From Primulina eburnea (Eukaryota > Streptophyta > Magnoliopsida > Lamiales > Gesneriaceae), in contig NC_133115.1 of assembly GCF_022965805.1 (NCBI RefSeq), positions 34,463,321-34,527,320 on the forward strand: a stretch of 64,000 bases of DNA. The letters are read 5' to 3'. The position numbers were made by a program, and so were the translations under genes. Each line of letters starts with the position of its first letter. The first letter of the stretch is position 1. A model generated the notes under the pieces. It saw only the letters and a list, made by a program, of their open reading frames with translations, had not been told where the DNA came from and made no database searches. Of this stretch, positions 13,024 to 26,325 are shown one piece after another.

Positions 13024-16000
13024 CTAGGAAAAGACACGTGCGTTGCACGTGGAAACACACTTTTATTATTGATAAATGGTGTTAAAGAAATGAGTTAAGA
13101 AGATATTATAAGTTTGCAAATAATTAATAATTTTCATCTATTTTATTTAGTCAAACACTAAAATTAAATGTACGTAATATAATTTATACAACATGTATTA
13201 TAAAGTGAAAATCTTATTTGTTAAAAAAATGTTATGTATTTCAAACATAAATGAATTTATAATTGTTGCAAAATATATTAGTAATCAATCAAAAAGTATA
13301 ACATAGAATTGATGTCATAACAAAAGTATTAAAATAAATATGAGATAAAGAAAAAATATAATCTATAGTGTTGATCACATTATTTTATCACATTATTTTA
13401 CCATTATTTATTTAATTCAAGAAAAATAAAAATATAACGTAGATAATGCATTCTAAAACTTAAATCAAATAATTGTGTCAACCTTTTCTTCTTTTATATT
13501 TTGGAATTTTCTATCTTTCACAAGTTTTTCCTTTTTCATTCGCCCTTTCTTCTTCATGAAAGAAGCAATATTATCATCATCTTCAATAACTATTCTGGTG
13601 GTCTTATCGTCATCAATCATTTGCATTTTCATATCTTTATTCTTTAATGATTCTTTTCTTGGACGATCTCTCTTTTTTCTGTATTTTTTTATGCTGAAAA
13701 TCTTTCCTTGCAGGAGAAGCTATTATTTCATCATCCTTAATCTCCATATTTGTATTGTCGTGATCTTCTATTATTTGTATGCCAATATCATTAATGATAT
13801 TTGTTGGAGATCCTCTTTTCTTTTTAATATCTTCTTTTTCGAAATCTACAGATCTCTTTTTGCTTGCAACATTTTTGTTGTTGAAATTTGTGCTTGGATT
13901 TTGAATGCCTTCAATTACAAATGCTAATGTTCCGTCTTTTATTTCAACCGACTTGTCCATTTTGAGAAGAAATGTATATTCTTCTCTATTTGGTGTATCT
14001 AAAAGCTTGTAGTATATTGAAGTGTTGTCATCCTATAGAAAAAGAATATTTTTATTAGTAAATGGTAATTACATATATTCTTTGGAAAAAAAATCATTAT
14101 TTGTATACCTTAGTGATGGAATCAATATAATCTTCAACGCTGCAGCCAATAAAAACATTTGCGACATTTCCGAACAATGTAACACTTGCAGTGGCAGTGC
14201 CATCATTTACGCTCATCATTATTCTATATCTACAATAACAATTTAATGTAAGGCATTATTATCAACTCAGGTAAACTTATAAATATAATGTTTAAATGTA
14301 ATTTTACCTTGACACAATACTGATATTGAACTCTATGCAATTATTACAGCTCTGGATTTTCATTGTATCGTTGACTGATTTTGAGCAATTACTACATGCT
14401 TCGTACCATGGATTCGCCTTATTTTCTACCTCATATATGTATGCCTTGAAGCAATAGAATTTGTTCTGTATTTGTTCATAACTGAGATACATAACATCAA
14501 ATTAAATATCAATTTATGATTCCCTATCTAATTTTTTTTTTATAAATGTCATTAATAAAATATTTGTTCCATTGAATAAATATTCAAAAAAATAATCGTG
14601 AAGTAATAAAAATAAATTGAATAATAAATGATACGTAACCTTTGGTAGAATATTAATCTGATCGAGAATTTGCCTCAAAGTAATTTCTTCAGCATCTTTA
14701 ATTTGATGTGTCATCCATAATTCTTCTAGACTTCTTTCTTTGAAGTTGTTACCTAACCTGTAGTAGAATTATTAACATAAAGATATTTACAAACTTGAAT
14801 AGTAAAAAGAAATAATATCAATATTATAGTTTTGTTAAAAAAAATCGAAAATAATAATACCATATATTTATTGTTTCTTTTTCTATGCAAGATGGATTTG
14901 TGAACGTTGTTGTTGTTGTTGTTGTTGTTGTTGATTTGAACTGAAACTTTCCTATTATTAGTTATAAGGAGAAGTAGTGAGTAATGCTAATGAATAATTT
15001 TTGTAAATATTGATTGTAAAATTTTTAAAAAATTTACCTTCAAATATATGTCTTTTCAAGTTACAGAAAGCTATAACCGGTTTATCCATCTCTATCTCTT
15101 GTAAAAATAGTCCTTCATTAATAGCAAAATCATCTCATAAAGTAATTGTTATAGTATCTAGCCTTTAAGAAGAGGGAAACATAGTTAAAATCATTAAAAA
15201 TATATTTATCCAATCATATATCGCAAATTTTAATACTAAAATAAGGCTTTGAAAAATATTAGTTTGCTTTTTATTTTTTATAAAGACATAAAGATAGAAT
15301 AAATACTGACGAAAGATTTATAAGTACTATCTCTATTCTATATCCGATGATGTTCATATCTTTTTTTGTGAAATTTATTAAGTTGCCGAACTTCCTTCAG
15401 AACACCAATTATATCTGCAAAATTTTTACAACATTTGATAATTTCATTACATATATCTAGAAAGTTTTTATTGGTCGCATAAATCGATACCTATATCTTC
15501 ATTAGTATGTGATTCTCTGCTTGTATCATTAAACACTGTAAGTTCAGAAGTCACATTGGAACAAGTGAATTGAGTTTGTAGTTCGTCAATTGTCGTCTTC
15601 GTTTGGATAATCAATTCTATCCGTTTGTTGATATTCGGATAGTTGTTGTTGACTTCTTGAATAATTGGATCGGAGATGATGTAAGTTTTGTTTATCTTCA
15701 ACTGATCTTGAAAAAAATCTATTGTGTTCGAAAACATTATTTCATGTATTTTTGTTCCCTTCAATGAAAACGGAATATGTTTATTTAATTATTATAACAA
15801 CAATTTAAATATAGATGAATATGGATAAGAAGAAAGTACCTCTTCGTCCACAAAGATCAGTTTTCTTATAGGCTTCGAATTTGATTTGGCGGGTATTTGG
15901 CTTCCCTGTCGTACTACTTTAACCTTTATGGAAGCATTTTTTTGACTCGGTTGCAACGAGATGATAGGACATATGTGCAAGGTGTGTCCATTCGAACTAT

Positions 16001-17315
16001 ATGATTTTGTACTCTCTAATTGACATGACACAAAAAATTTTGAGAATGAAATATATTAAACAACAATAATTTAAATAAATAATAAGTATATTGGAAATAA
16101 TAGAAATTGATAGATATTGGTCTACCACATTGTGATTGAAATATAGTATTTTGGCATGGTACACAAATCGAACGGGTTCTTAATTCAAAATGTTTGGAAA
16201 ATGAAATAAATACAATTATTTAAAAGCAATGGAACCTTGGGTTACAAAAGTCGATGCTTTGATTTCTCCATGTTTTTAGTTCAATTCATCGAGTATATTC
16301 AACACAAATACGTTTAATAGAACGCACGAAGATTAAAGATCAACACCTGTCAATTTTTTATTTAAGAAGTTTCAACTTTGAATGAATATCCAGCCTACCT
16401 CCAAATCCCCAGCCTTCTCCGAATTTCGAAACGCAGTTATGCAAACTTGTAGAGAAAATTTCTGTGTATTTTGTTGAATACATTTGAAAGTATTACACTA
16501 TATATATAATTATTAATATAGTGATAGAGTCTTAATAGAATCCTTCTTATCTTGTGTTAAATAAATCCTTCTTATCTAGAGTTCTTCTTATCTTGTGTTA
16601 AAAAGAATCCATCTTATTTAGAGTTCTACCGAAATAATAACTCAATTATTAAAGATAATATAATTTTATTTAAAATTACTTAATAAATTATTATAATCAT
16701 GTTAAAATAAGTTTATGTTTTTCATAACCTTTCATACTTATTTTAAAATATAATTATAATTGGAGCATGTGAAATTTTATTATTATACAAATTACCTATG
16801 TTGTCCTACTTCAGTCGGTCATTTATTAAGTTTTAAGTAGATATATTATAGCTATGACGTATCAAATTTAATTTTTATTTTCAACAAATATGTTGATATT
16901 TGTGGGAAAAATTATTTTCATTTTATCTATGACCAAATAAAAAATATAATAATAATAATAATAATCAAAGTATTTTGGCATTTTTTTTTAAAAAAAATAT
17001 GTTACCCTTCTTTTTTATTTTCAACAAATATGTAGATTTTCGTCGAAAAAAATATGTTCACTTTATCTATAATTAAATAAAAAATTTATAATAATAAAAA
17101 TCAAAGTACTCATAGAAAAAAATATGTTCTCAAATTTGATGTTTATCCAACAAACACGTATTTTTACAATTTTGACCTTATCATAATAATTGATTTTACT
17201 AAAACATCCTTACTAAATTACTCAAGTGTGTACAAAACAAGGACAAAGTTGACAATACACAATAAAAAACTTTGACCCTGGTTCACACTTTTATAATATG
17301 TATAGATATAGAAGA
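13024..17315 (-). mobile_element. Helitron-like transposon (about 4.3 kb) carrying an RPA1-like gene
   Basis: On the minus strand it begins TCTTCTATATCTATACATAT at 17315, after an A. It ends with a 7-bp-stem hairpin (CACGTGC-GTT-GCACGTG on the plus strand, 13035-13051) and CTAG at 13027-13024, followed by T. A-to-T insertion without target duplication, a 5' TC, a 3' hairpin and CTRR are the defining Helitron features. An RPA1-like gene in the same orientation fits, because plant Helitrons often carry RPA70-like ORFs. I found no Rep/helicase gene, so the element should be non-autonomous. The remainder is AT-rich non-coding DNA. Confidence 0.7.
13637..16031 (-). CDS. RPA1-like (replication protein A 70 kDa subunit-like) gene in the Helitron, exon structure partly unresolved
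   Basis: From 16031 downwards I read an OB-fold start (SLQPSQKNASIKVKVVRQG...FVDEE). It is spliced at GAG|GTACTT (about 15840) to GTKIHEIMFSNTIDFFQDQL...NKTYIISDPIIQEV (about 15764-15468), as in RPA1 DNA-binding domain A. Further pieces include ADIIGVLKEVRQL (about 15420), MDKPVIAFCNLKR (about 15085), THQIKDAEEITLRQIL (14714 down) and, at 14492-14304, the RPA C-terminal zinc ribbon (WYEACSNC...CNNC), followed by MMSVNDGTATASVTLFGN. The tail (13960-13637) is lysine-rich. RPA binds single-stranded DNA; in Helitrons it may assist rolling-circle transposition. The middle has apparent frame breaks, so it may be a decaying copy. Confidence 0.65.
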
Positions 17316-17949
17316 TTATATCATTACTTGTGTTTATTTACACGTTTGTTGTTACGCAAGGGAGTTGGTCATTAATTAGTCAGAAAATCGACTTTGAACA
17401 AATTCTCCCGTCGGAACTCGGAAAATATATAATATATAGGGGCAGATTTTGAATACGACGCTAGTGAAAAAAAAAAAAAAAAGAAGCTCTCGAACTCGAA
17501 CCAAGCTCCATCCGAAATACCAAGAAGGAAGCCATTGTTTTTTTAACTAAAAATGGGTTTGACTTGCAGCATGAATATTAGACAAAATAACAGTATTTAC
17601 AGCCTTCTGAATAACAAACGAGGGAAAAAATAGAGTGAGTTAGGTAACTATAGATGGTAGGCCAGTCCGGTTTTCAGAACTTCCTCTATAATTTACGATA
17701 ATATATTCTAAAACAGAATGCAACCGAGAAAATTACCAACTTATGATTCAAACAGACCATGTGCGGAATACAACCTCCGGACTACTGATCTCTCCCAAAT
17801 TTTGTCGAAGTTTTATCATCTTCGAAAACCATACTTTATCCGACCAGTTAAACAATAGCAACATGGTCTCAGGCAGCAGTTCTGTCCCCATATATGATAT
17901 ATCCATTAAGCTCAATTACCTTGTTCACGAGTAAGCACTCGTGTTTGGT
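17316..17949. other. 3' flank of the ethylene receptor gene
   Basis: The region separates the Helitron from the receptor stop codon and should include the receptor 3' UTR. A poly(A) run lies at about 17468-17482. No gene is seen. Confidence 0.5.
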
Positions 17950-20900
17950 TTACTGAGATTCAAACAAAAATCCATGCTCGAGGAGCTCAGATAAGACGGT
18001 TCTCATTTTATCTACGGAAATAGGCTTTAACACGACTCCATCCATACCAACCCTTGAGCAGTTCTCTTTTGTCAACTTATGGGTGTTTCCTGTTAGTGCT
18101 ATAATCAAATGTCTCTCATGACGTTTTGGGAATTTTTCACGAATCCTTTTAGCAACTTCAAAATGATCAGCACCTGGAATGCTTATGTCGAGGAACACCA
18201 CCTTGTGTTCATAAGTAACGGCTTTGACACACTCATCTCCTGAACCAACAGCCAATACATCGCACCCTAGGTGCGTAAGGAGCCCCTTTGTTACCATACG
18301 GCCAACACTGCATAATGAAGAAACAACTTTAAAGTCAAATTTATTAACAACTATGACTCGTGCTATTATATTTCAAATCTTCTGTGCAGTTCATCGAGTA
18401 TTCAACATAGTCAATAAAAACCAACAAGCCATGCACTTAGGTTCAACAACAGGCAAGGCACATTACTTGCACGTACGTGAAAATCTTTAATAAAGTGTGT
18501 GGTTTGAATATAAGGCACACAATTGCCATAAGACTCGATGTTTTTATTTAGCACAACCGCGCACTAGGCGTGCTTCTATATAAAAACAACACATACATGG
18601 GAGAGAGATGAGACCCAGTCCTCCTTAATACAAACAATACCATACAGCTTATTAGAGAGATGAGACCCAGTCCTTAATACAAACAATACCATACAACTTA
18701 GCCAAATAAGCATAAAAAAGCACATTAGTATTCTTATGTCTGGCGATTGACTTCCCCATCCTTAAAAGCTCGATGTTAAATGTAGAGTTTGTTTAATCCA
18801 AGTTGAGATGCAATGTGATAGTCCTTTATAGCATTAAACTGAAAAAAATTGTTTCCAAACTATTAAGGAAGTATATTATGTGCAATGTTGTGTAATTTTC
18901 CTATCCTCGTTCGTAGAAGGCATGTGCTCACTTGTGCTTAAGCTTCAAGTTTTCCTTGCACCTTCGATAACAATGATCCAGAATCATAAGAGGATTTCGA
19001 CTAACCTGATGTATTTTGGAGGTGTGGCTAATATTGCCTTACTAACCCTACTCTTAACACTCCACGTGAACTTAAAAACACAAATCTGTTACGTCCAATG
19101 AAATAACAATGGCCAAGAACTCAACAACCACAATACCACTTAGCAACAATTCAAAGATCGCAACAATAACTGTAATCACACCAGACAATGCAAACAAATA
19201 TGACCACTAGGATCCAACAAGATCCAAATTTTCCCTCTACAACAATGACAGTAACAATAATGGCAGATGTGACACAAACTTCAGCAATTTAACAGCAGCG
19301 AATAAGGTGGCAATGACCAATGGAATGGCAGGCAATGACGCCAAAACTATTGACGACAACGACAAAAGACATATCAATATGTTTAAGACAATAGAGCATA
19401 AAAATGAACTCGTAATCTCCGTGAGTGACGAGAACATACAGTTTCTCAACATATGCTTCATTAAGACCATGGTTCTAAAATTCGCTACACGCTAGTCGGG
19501 CGCCAGACTAGCGCCTAGAGCCTAGACCGCCTAGGCGAGGACTAGGCGTCGCTAGGCGGATTCCACGGTATTAAGAGACTTGTAATGGTTCTTAAACTAA
19601 ATTTCAACACAAACTTTGTTAAAATCCAATTGACACCTGGTTCATTCATCTTGCTTAAGGCGGATCAGAATAATAGGCAATGCAAAAGAAATCAAAATAA
19701 AGAAAAAAATTATCTTTAGGGTCTGGTTCGATTTTCTTATGTGTACAGAAGTAAATAGACAAAGAAAATAAGACTGGCGTGTTAGGACAAGCGTAAGCCA
19801 ACAAATCGTGATTTTAATTAGGCTCTCAATCCCAAAAAATTTAAAGCACAAGCCTATAATTCAATTTTATGTCATATTCTAGTTTAATTTGACTTTCAAA
19901 AATTAAAAGCCCAAAAAAAATTTCCCAAAAAAACTTTAAATGCCTAGACCCGACTAAGAGCGCTTAAGAGCGCCTAGGCGCCCTTGCCGCATAGGTTGGC
20001 CGCCTAGAACCTTTTCGGTATGGTCAAGTGACGCCTAGGAGGCCGTCTAGCCAGAGTTTTAGAACACTGATTGAGACTTGAATTGATTATTTTTTCCTAA
20101 CTCGATAAATGTGCTCCTGTACAAGCTAAACTTGTCCAAACATAATGATTCAAAATTAGTGGTCCAATGCCATATGAAAATGTTTAGATAGGGTAAATTA
20201 TATTAGTTTCAAAAGCAGTGTCCGTAAACGACACAACTTAAAAAAAATAAAACGTGTCTATCTTCTCTGAACTACATACCTGGCATAAAATAGCCAAAAA
20301 TGCTTGCAGAAACAACCTATCTAAATATTCCACTATGTCAAAATGTACCACCCATAAAGGAAGGTAGAATTAATTTTAATAAATAACATAAAGAAACGTA
20401 ACCAGTATTTATTGGAAAAGGCAACCCCAAATATTACTGTAGACTATGGAATAAGTTTCTTCAACTTGGGTTAGTTTAAAAGAAGAGAATATATTTTCAC
20501 CATCACTATCATCAAATAAAGTATTTATTATGGTCAGCTGGTGCAAGATGCCTTTTTTACATATTGGATCACCCCAAGTAGCTATTTTAATTGTAGACAG
20601 GCCAACGGACAAAACTCACGTCTCTACCATGAGCCCAACGATTTTTTGGCCAAATTCCTTCATTTAGTCAAATTCGCGTTTTTTCAGTTTTTGGTAAATT
20701 TCTGTTATCTTAATGAATTGGCATATGAAAATTAAAATTTGATTCCGATTTGATTTCCATATTCATTAGGCAAGATAGTATCTTTTAATTAAGTACTTTC
20801 CGTTTTCTGGATTTTGATTATTATGAGTTTGTTCTATATACACAAGACATACTTTGATGTAGAGACAGGTTTTTTATTAAATAAAATTATTGCGAGTGTT

Positions 20901-23900
20901 TTCTCATTATTTTAAGATTTTCAGGCATGCTGTGTTAATCAACAAGTTGATCCTTGTTACTATACGCTTCTTCTACATCATATGGTAACATCATGAATAG
21001 CACATAACAAAGCACCGCCCAATAAACCCGTAAGTCCTATCATATGAAATGGGTGGGGCGTCAAATTAGGAAAATAGGTTTGAATAATTCGGAATTTGTA
21101 CTTGCCTCTAGAGATGATGTGGTCTACCTTTTTGAAAAACGCCCTTTTCCACAATCAATGAATATCACCACAAGATTCGCAGCAAAAGACAATGGTGCGG
21201 TATGGAAGAAGACAATAGTGCGGTATGAAAGAAGATAGTAGAACAATGGTGACAAGATGTTGACACTTGGCTTGAGTAAGGTGACAGTCAGACAACAACA
21301 GGGGTATAATCAAGGGTACTCAAAACGATTGGTCTCCTAATATTTAATTTTCTACATTTCTTGAAACAAATGTAGGGCAACATCCTTAATTGTTAATTGG
21401 CTTATCCCATTTTTCCTTATGTTCATCATTCAATCACCAAACTTTCTGCAACATGAACTCCCATTGAGAATGTAAAAAGAAAAAAGAATTTTCCAGATTT
21501 CAAATACTCTGCGAACCAATTCAAGCCAAAGCAGATATTAATTCAACAAAAGGCAACCTTTAATTTATAGCCAGAGTTACTTGATGTTTATAAATCACTG
21601 CTTTACAAACGAATAGACCATATATTGCTCATAAATAAGACACAGACGGAAAAACATTACAACGACATGAATAAAAGGGAATTATAAACCATTACTGACC
21701 TGTTCTCATCCATCACTACTACTTTGAGACCAGAAAAAATTGGCTTAACATAAGTTTCTGGACTTTTAGGTACAAGCGAGTACTTGATCTCATTTGAGCG
21801 TCCAGGAAAACCAAGTTTAACAATGAAGATGGCAGTAGAACCTTTCCCAATACCTTCACTTTCAATCCAAATATGCCCTTCCATGAGATTAACAAACCTG
21901 ATCAAAGAAACAGATCTAAGCTAATTTTGGAATCGTTTTAAAAATGTTTATGGCTCAGGAAATGTAGCAAGATTACCTCTTACTAATGGCCAGACCAAGT
22001 CCACTGCCATCAGAATTTTTGGAAGCTAAAGGTTGACTCTGCACAAATTTCCTGAATACCTTGGGAATATCTTGTGGGCTGATTCCCAAACCAGTATCTT
22101 TTACCTAAACCAAAATGGTAACAGTTGTGAGATGCTTGGAAGAACAAAAATAATCCTCCCATTCGGAAAAAGGGAACAAACCTGTACACGTAAATAGAAG
22201 TGGTTGTCACTCAGTACAGGTAAAAACTCTGGGGCTCGAGGATCTCTTAAAGCATCTGATTTTGCAAGAAAGGCAGAAATCGACACGCTACCCTCTTTTG
22301 AGAACTTTACAGCATTCCCAACAACATTCAAAAGTATTTGCATTAGCCGCTTTTCATCACCAACGGTATACTCAGGCAAATCTGAAGACAAACTCAATGT
22401 AACAAATAGCTTTTTCACAGATGCTATAGGCTTTATCAGGTTAAGGGCCTACAATAAGAAGCAGACATTCATTTAACCAAAGGAGAATGGGAAACAGAAA
22501 TTAAATAAAAACTTGCTACTTCTAAAGACAAGGCAGTAGTTAAACAAACCCAACACAGCCAATATCATATTTTTACCTCTCTGAAGAGTGCATGCAGGTT
22601 AAAATTTCCTATCTCGAGTTGAAGGCTACCATCTTCAAGCCTTGAAAGATCCAAGACATCATTTATAAGTGTTGCTAAAAGGTTGCTGCTCTTGAGTATT
22701 GTTTCAACCATCAGGCGTTGCTCCGGTGTCAGCTCAGTCTCTTGTAGTAAGCTTGAGAGAGCAATTATTGCATGCATGGGAGTACTCATTTCATGATTCA
22801 TGACAGCCAAGAAATCATTACGAGCACGGACAGCCATCTCTGCTTCTCTTCTCGCAAGATCAAGAGCAACGTTCTGTTCCATAAGAAGATCCCTAGCCCT
22901 CATTGACTCCTCCAAAATTGCAGCATGCGATAGAGCAACAGCAACCTGATTCCAGAATAAATCAAACACATAGGAAACTCCAAGCATCAAGAAATATGAT
23001 AAGAGGGCTACTCAACTGTTCTGAATCAGGCAAGTGCAGAACGCAAGTTCTTCATTTTTATAACTTTCAGAGGCGTGTTCTAGTTTTCAGACGATTGGCA
23101 CATCCTTTGAACCAGAATTTTTTTTTTGACAACTTAAGTCATAATTATACCCATAATTATGACATTATATTATACACAACCAAATTATCAGGGAATGTAG
23201 AATGAATTTCCGACAAACGAGAAACTTTGTTGAGATACCCTTTAAAGTTGTTAGACCAATACAACAAAGACTAAAAAGTCAGCCTGAAAAAGTAAGCATG
23301 CTGCTAATGGATCTGGATCTTGAGAAATGGCCCACTCTATTTCATAACAGCAATGCCAAACTAGGGTAGAAATAGAGAACAGAAAACTAAAAAAATACCA
23401 TTTTGTTGCAGGACTTTCGGTGGGAAAAAATTCCACTAGCATTAAGATAATACTAAATGCAGCTACAAATACACAAGATCCCATTAGCCATTTTACCAAC
23501 CTTCCAGTCATATATCTGTCATTCACTTAAGTTGTAATTTAAGAAAAGCGTGGCAGCCCCATTCGAATGGAAATTGGCAAAGAATGGGGCCCTGTAGTTT
23601 AATTCTTCATTTCAGTAGATTTAGCTCTCTAAATTCTAAGCACGACAGCATAAACAAAGCACAGACACATTCAATGCCAATATTTTTTATTCACATAAAG
23701 ATAAAAACTATAAAAAAGATCCACACCCCAAATAAAGGAAGGCACAAAGAAAATATGTCCAAAATCTGAACGTAACTAGGAAAGAGATGTGGTGAATCCT
23801 AACCTGGTCCGCCACGACTTCAACAAGCTCCAGTTCATGGACACGCCATTGCCTTGCACTATCCGAGGGGAGCATTAAAACCATTAAAGCATAGCGTTTA

Positions 23901-24700
23901 GTTGAGAGCTCAGGCCAATCATGAATCTGGAAATTTGATAGATGTAGTAGGGGAACCCGCACGGCAACCACTTCCCCAGGCATGTGTTTTCCAGCACGTC
24001 GGAACCAGGCGACTGGAGAATTTGGAGAGATTTTTATGGCTCGATTAGCATTGAAAACTTGATTGATCACAGGATGCTGTATAGGCACAGTAAACCCAAC
24101 TGGATTTTGGTGATGAAGTGTGTAGGAAAGTTGGAGCTCCAATCCTGTACGAGTTGGCATCCACAACGCACACTCTTCCAAAGCCAACGTTCTTCCCAGC
24201 TCAACAAATGTAGTCTTTAGAATGGTATGCCTGTCAAGAGTGCTTCTAATTTCATGAGTTAGCATTCTAACATGCCTACCAGTTTCTTCCTGTGATCGAA
24301 TCAATCCCATTTCTCTATCTAGCTCTGCAGCCTTATTTTTCAAAAACAACTCCCTTGTTTTAACACTTAATAGATCAGGAATGATATGAACTAGCATAAG
24401 GGCAGTTGCACACGACACAGCAGCAGTCAAAACTTTTGCAGCGGTCATGACAATTGCCACGGTTCTTGTATGCATGGTAAATGTCCATAAATTAATTAAG
24501 TGTGTTGCCCCACAAAGAACAATGAATGCACCAAATTGCACAAGCACCCATCTATATGGAAATACAGCAGATTTTTTGACAAAGTAGATCAACTCCAAAG
24601 GAATTGAGAAATAAGCCAATGCAATGAAGAAATCTGAAATATACTGGTACTTCATCAACAATTCATCAGCCGGCCATTGCGGCTCCATGCAGCAATCCAT
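17950..24700 (-). CDS. ETR1: Ethylene receptor, ETR1 type, subfamily I with receiver domain (six coding exons, 738 aa)
   Basis: Coding exons are 24700-23804, 22945-22577, 22448-22182, 22104-21977, 21897-21700 and 18307-17950. Phases join to 738 aa, the length of Arabidopsis ETR1. Cys3 and Cys4 correspond to the dimer-forming cysteines. Three membrane helices follow, with the copper/ethylene ligands Cys63 and His67 in [10 protein letters not shown]. Next come the GAF domain, a histidine-kinase core with H box ([10 protein letters not shown], His350), N box (DEKRLMQ...GNAVKFS), G1 (DTGLGI), G2 (GSGLGLAI), and a C-terminal receiver with phospho-acceptor Asp660 ([10 protein letters not shown]) and LKP lysine. 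The receiver distinguishes ETR1 from ERS1. The protein sits in the ER membrane, binds ethylene and signals with CTR1. The H-box Arg is Ser here, and the last intron (18308-21699) is 3.4 kb. Confidence 0.95.
18603..18700. repeat. Tandem duplication of about 50 bp in ETR1 intron
   Basis: The block GAGAGATGAGACCCAGTCC...ACAAACAATACCATACA occurs at 18603-18651 and again at 18655-18700 with a 3-bp indel. Confidence 0.85.
19468..20069. mobile_element. hAT-like MITE in the last ETR1 intron
   Basis: The 602-bp element has imperfect terminal inverted repeats (CATGGTTCTAAAATT at the left; CAGTGTTCTAAAACT read inward from the right) and subterminal GCCTAGGCG-type palindromic repeats on both sides. It is flanked by ATTAAGAC (19460-19467) and ATTGAGAC (20070-20077), a 7/8 match to an 8-bp target duplication as made by hAT transposases. 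No ORF is recognised. Confidence 0.8.
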
Positions 24701-26325
24701 GCTGTAAGAACCACCTGAGCTCCACTATTTGCGCCTACATCCCTGCATCAGTTAATCAAAAATGAATTCACAATCCCAGCTGCATCAAAAGTTATTATCT
24801 GATTATTAATTATCTGAAGAAAAAATATAAAGTTTTGATCCAACTGGAAGCATATTGATGGAAAAACAAACCATGATGAATAATAAAATAACTTTATAAT
24901 ATAATATCTTGACATATCTTTTGCAGTGAGGCATATTTCTATTTTGCACTCACATGGTTCCCAGATAAAAAAAAATCCATGATTATCTATAAATTGAAAA
25001 TGCATCAAACAAAGTTCAATGAAAGGGGAAAAAACAAACTTCAAATCTTTTGAGACAAAAAATACTCTATTAACCTATCTATGGGGCACATTGCTGACCA
25101 ACAAATATTATTACAGGCACTGAATCTAAATGATATTAGCAAGACAATGGCGGCTTTCAACCTTTAAGAACAAAATTTGTTCAAAGATCACTTGAAAAGT
25201 CGATGCCCTTTCCCGGATACAAGATTGCGCATCTCCAAGAAAAAGGCACGCCACTAGTTAGCGAATTCCGTTATATAAAAAAATTTCCCGAAAATTATTG
25301 ATTCACTCTGATGGATTACGCGTGACAGCTAATCATATAATTTTAGCATTTTCTTGAAGAGATTATCACTTACTTGAAGATGGTTTATTCGACTACCCCC
25401 AGACAACCCAAAAAAAAAAGCATCTCAATACGACTCTTCAATATTCATATACAGCTTGCCCCAGCAAATATATCATCATATAACCTGATAAAACTGCGAA
25501 TTTTGCCCAAAGAACAAAACTTTAACTGAACCCCGTTCAAAGAACGATTTTTTGCATAGTCAATCAGATCCCGTGAAGCGACCAACAAATTTTGAAATTA
25601 CTACTCTCAAAATATCATGTATAGAGGAAACGAGAGGAACTGAAAAATTAAAATTGGAAAAAAGTAAGAAGAAATTACCCAACATTTAGACAAGCAAAAT
25701 ATTACTGGAGCTGAAGTTCAACAGAAAAACGAAGCACGACGCTTTCCCATTGGCTTGATTAATTATATATATTACATCAATATCATAGATTATATTACAT
25801 TAATGAAATCATATGAGCGTGAAGCTTTTCTGTGATGACTTTGTTTTAAACAAGATGGGGCCTAGAGAAAGAAAGTGTCCGGGTACCGATGTATTCTGGA
25901 GGAAAAAATAACATTACAGGACTGTGAATTTTTCACATCACGGTCATGGATCCCAAAAGGTAAGTAAACCGTCAACATCAAGCAAGTCAAAGCCAGTAGG
26001 TTAAATAAAGGGCATTCAGTCACAAGATAAAACTATATTCGGCAAATATTGGATTTTTTTTGAAGGAATAAGGCATTATATTATCTTCTCATAAAGTCAT
26101 GGTTTATAAAAGAGCTCAAAAACAAAAGGCAAAAATATACACAATCTTCTGATGCTTCAGACGATAAACCAAAAGATGTTAAAACGTGAAATTAGCCAAT
26201 CGTTTACGATATTGTACAAAAAAAAGAGAAGTCTTGACTACCATACCGATAGATGATGTTAACATCAGTAGGTTCAGTTGCCCAATACAAGCTGGAATCG
26301 AGCTTCAAAACTCCCAAAGTGAAGG
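24701..26325. other. ETR1 5' UTR, probable leader intron and promoter
   Basis: Reading minus, an acceptor-like CAG lies at about 24745 just before the ETR1 ATG, and a donor-like GG|GTAATT at about 25678. A leader intron of about 0.9 kb with a first non-coding exon near 25680-25770 is therefore likely, as in other ETR1 genes. Beyond 25770 no gene is clear; a short minus-strand open frame (26204-26325) abuts the LTR insertion. Confidence 0.45.

Noticed and set aside
13475..13927. 150-aa plus-strand open frame rich in Phe/Ile/Ser
   Set aside because: It is the antisense of the lysine-rich tail of the RPA1-like gene and shows only AT-rich composition.
18224..18490. 88-aa plus-strand open frame over the ETR1 receiver exon
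   Set aside because: Antisense shadow crossing the exon-intron border.
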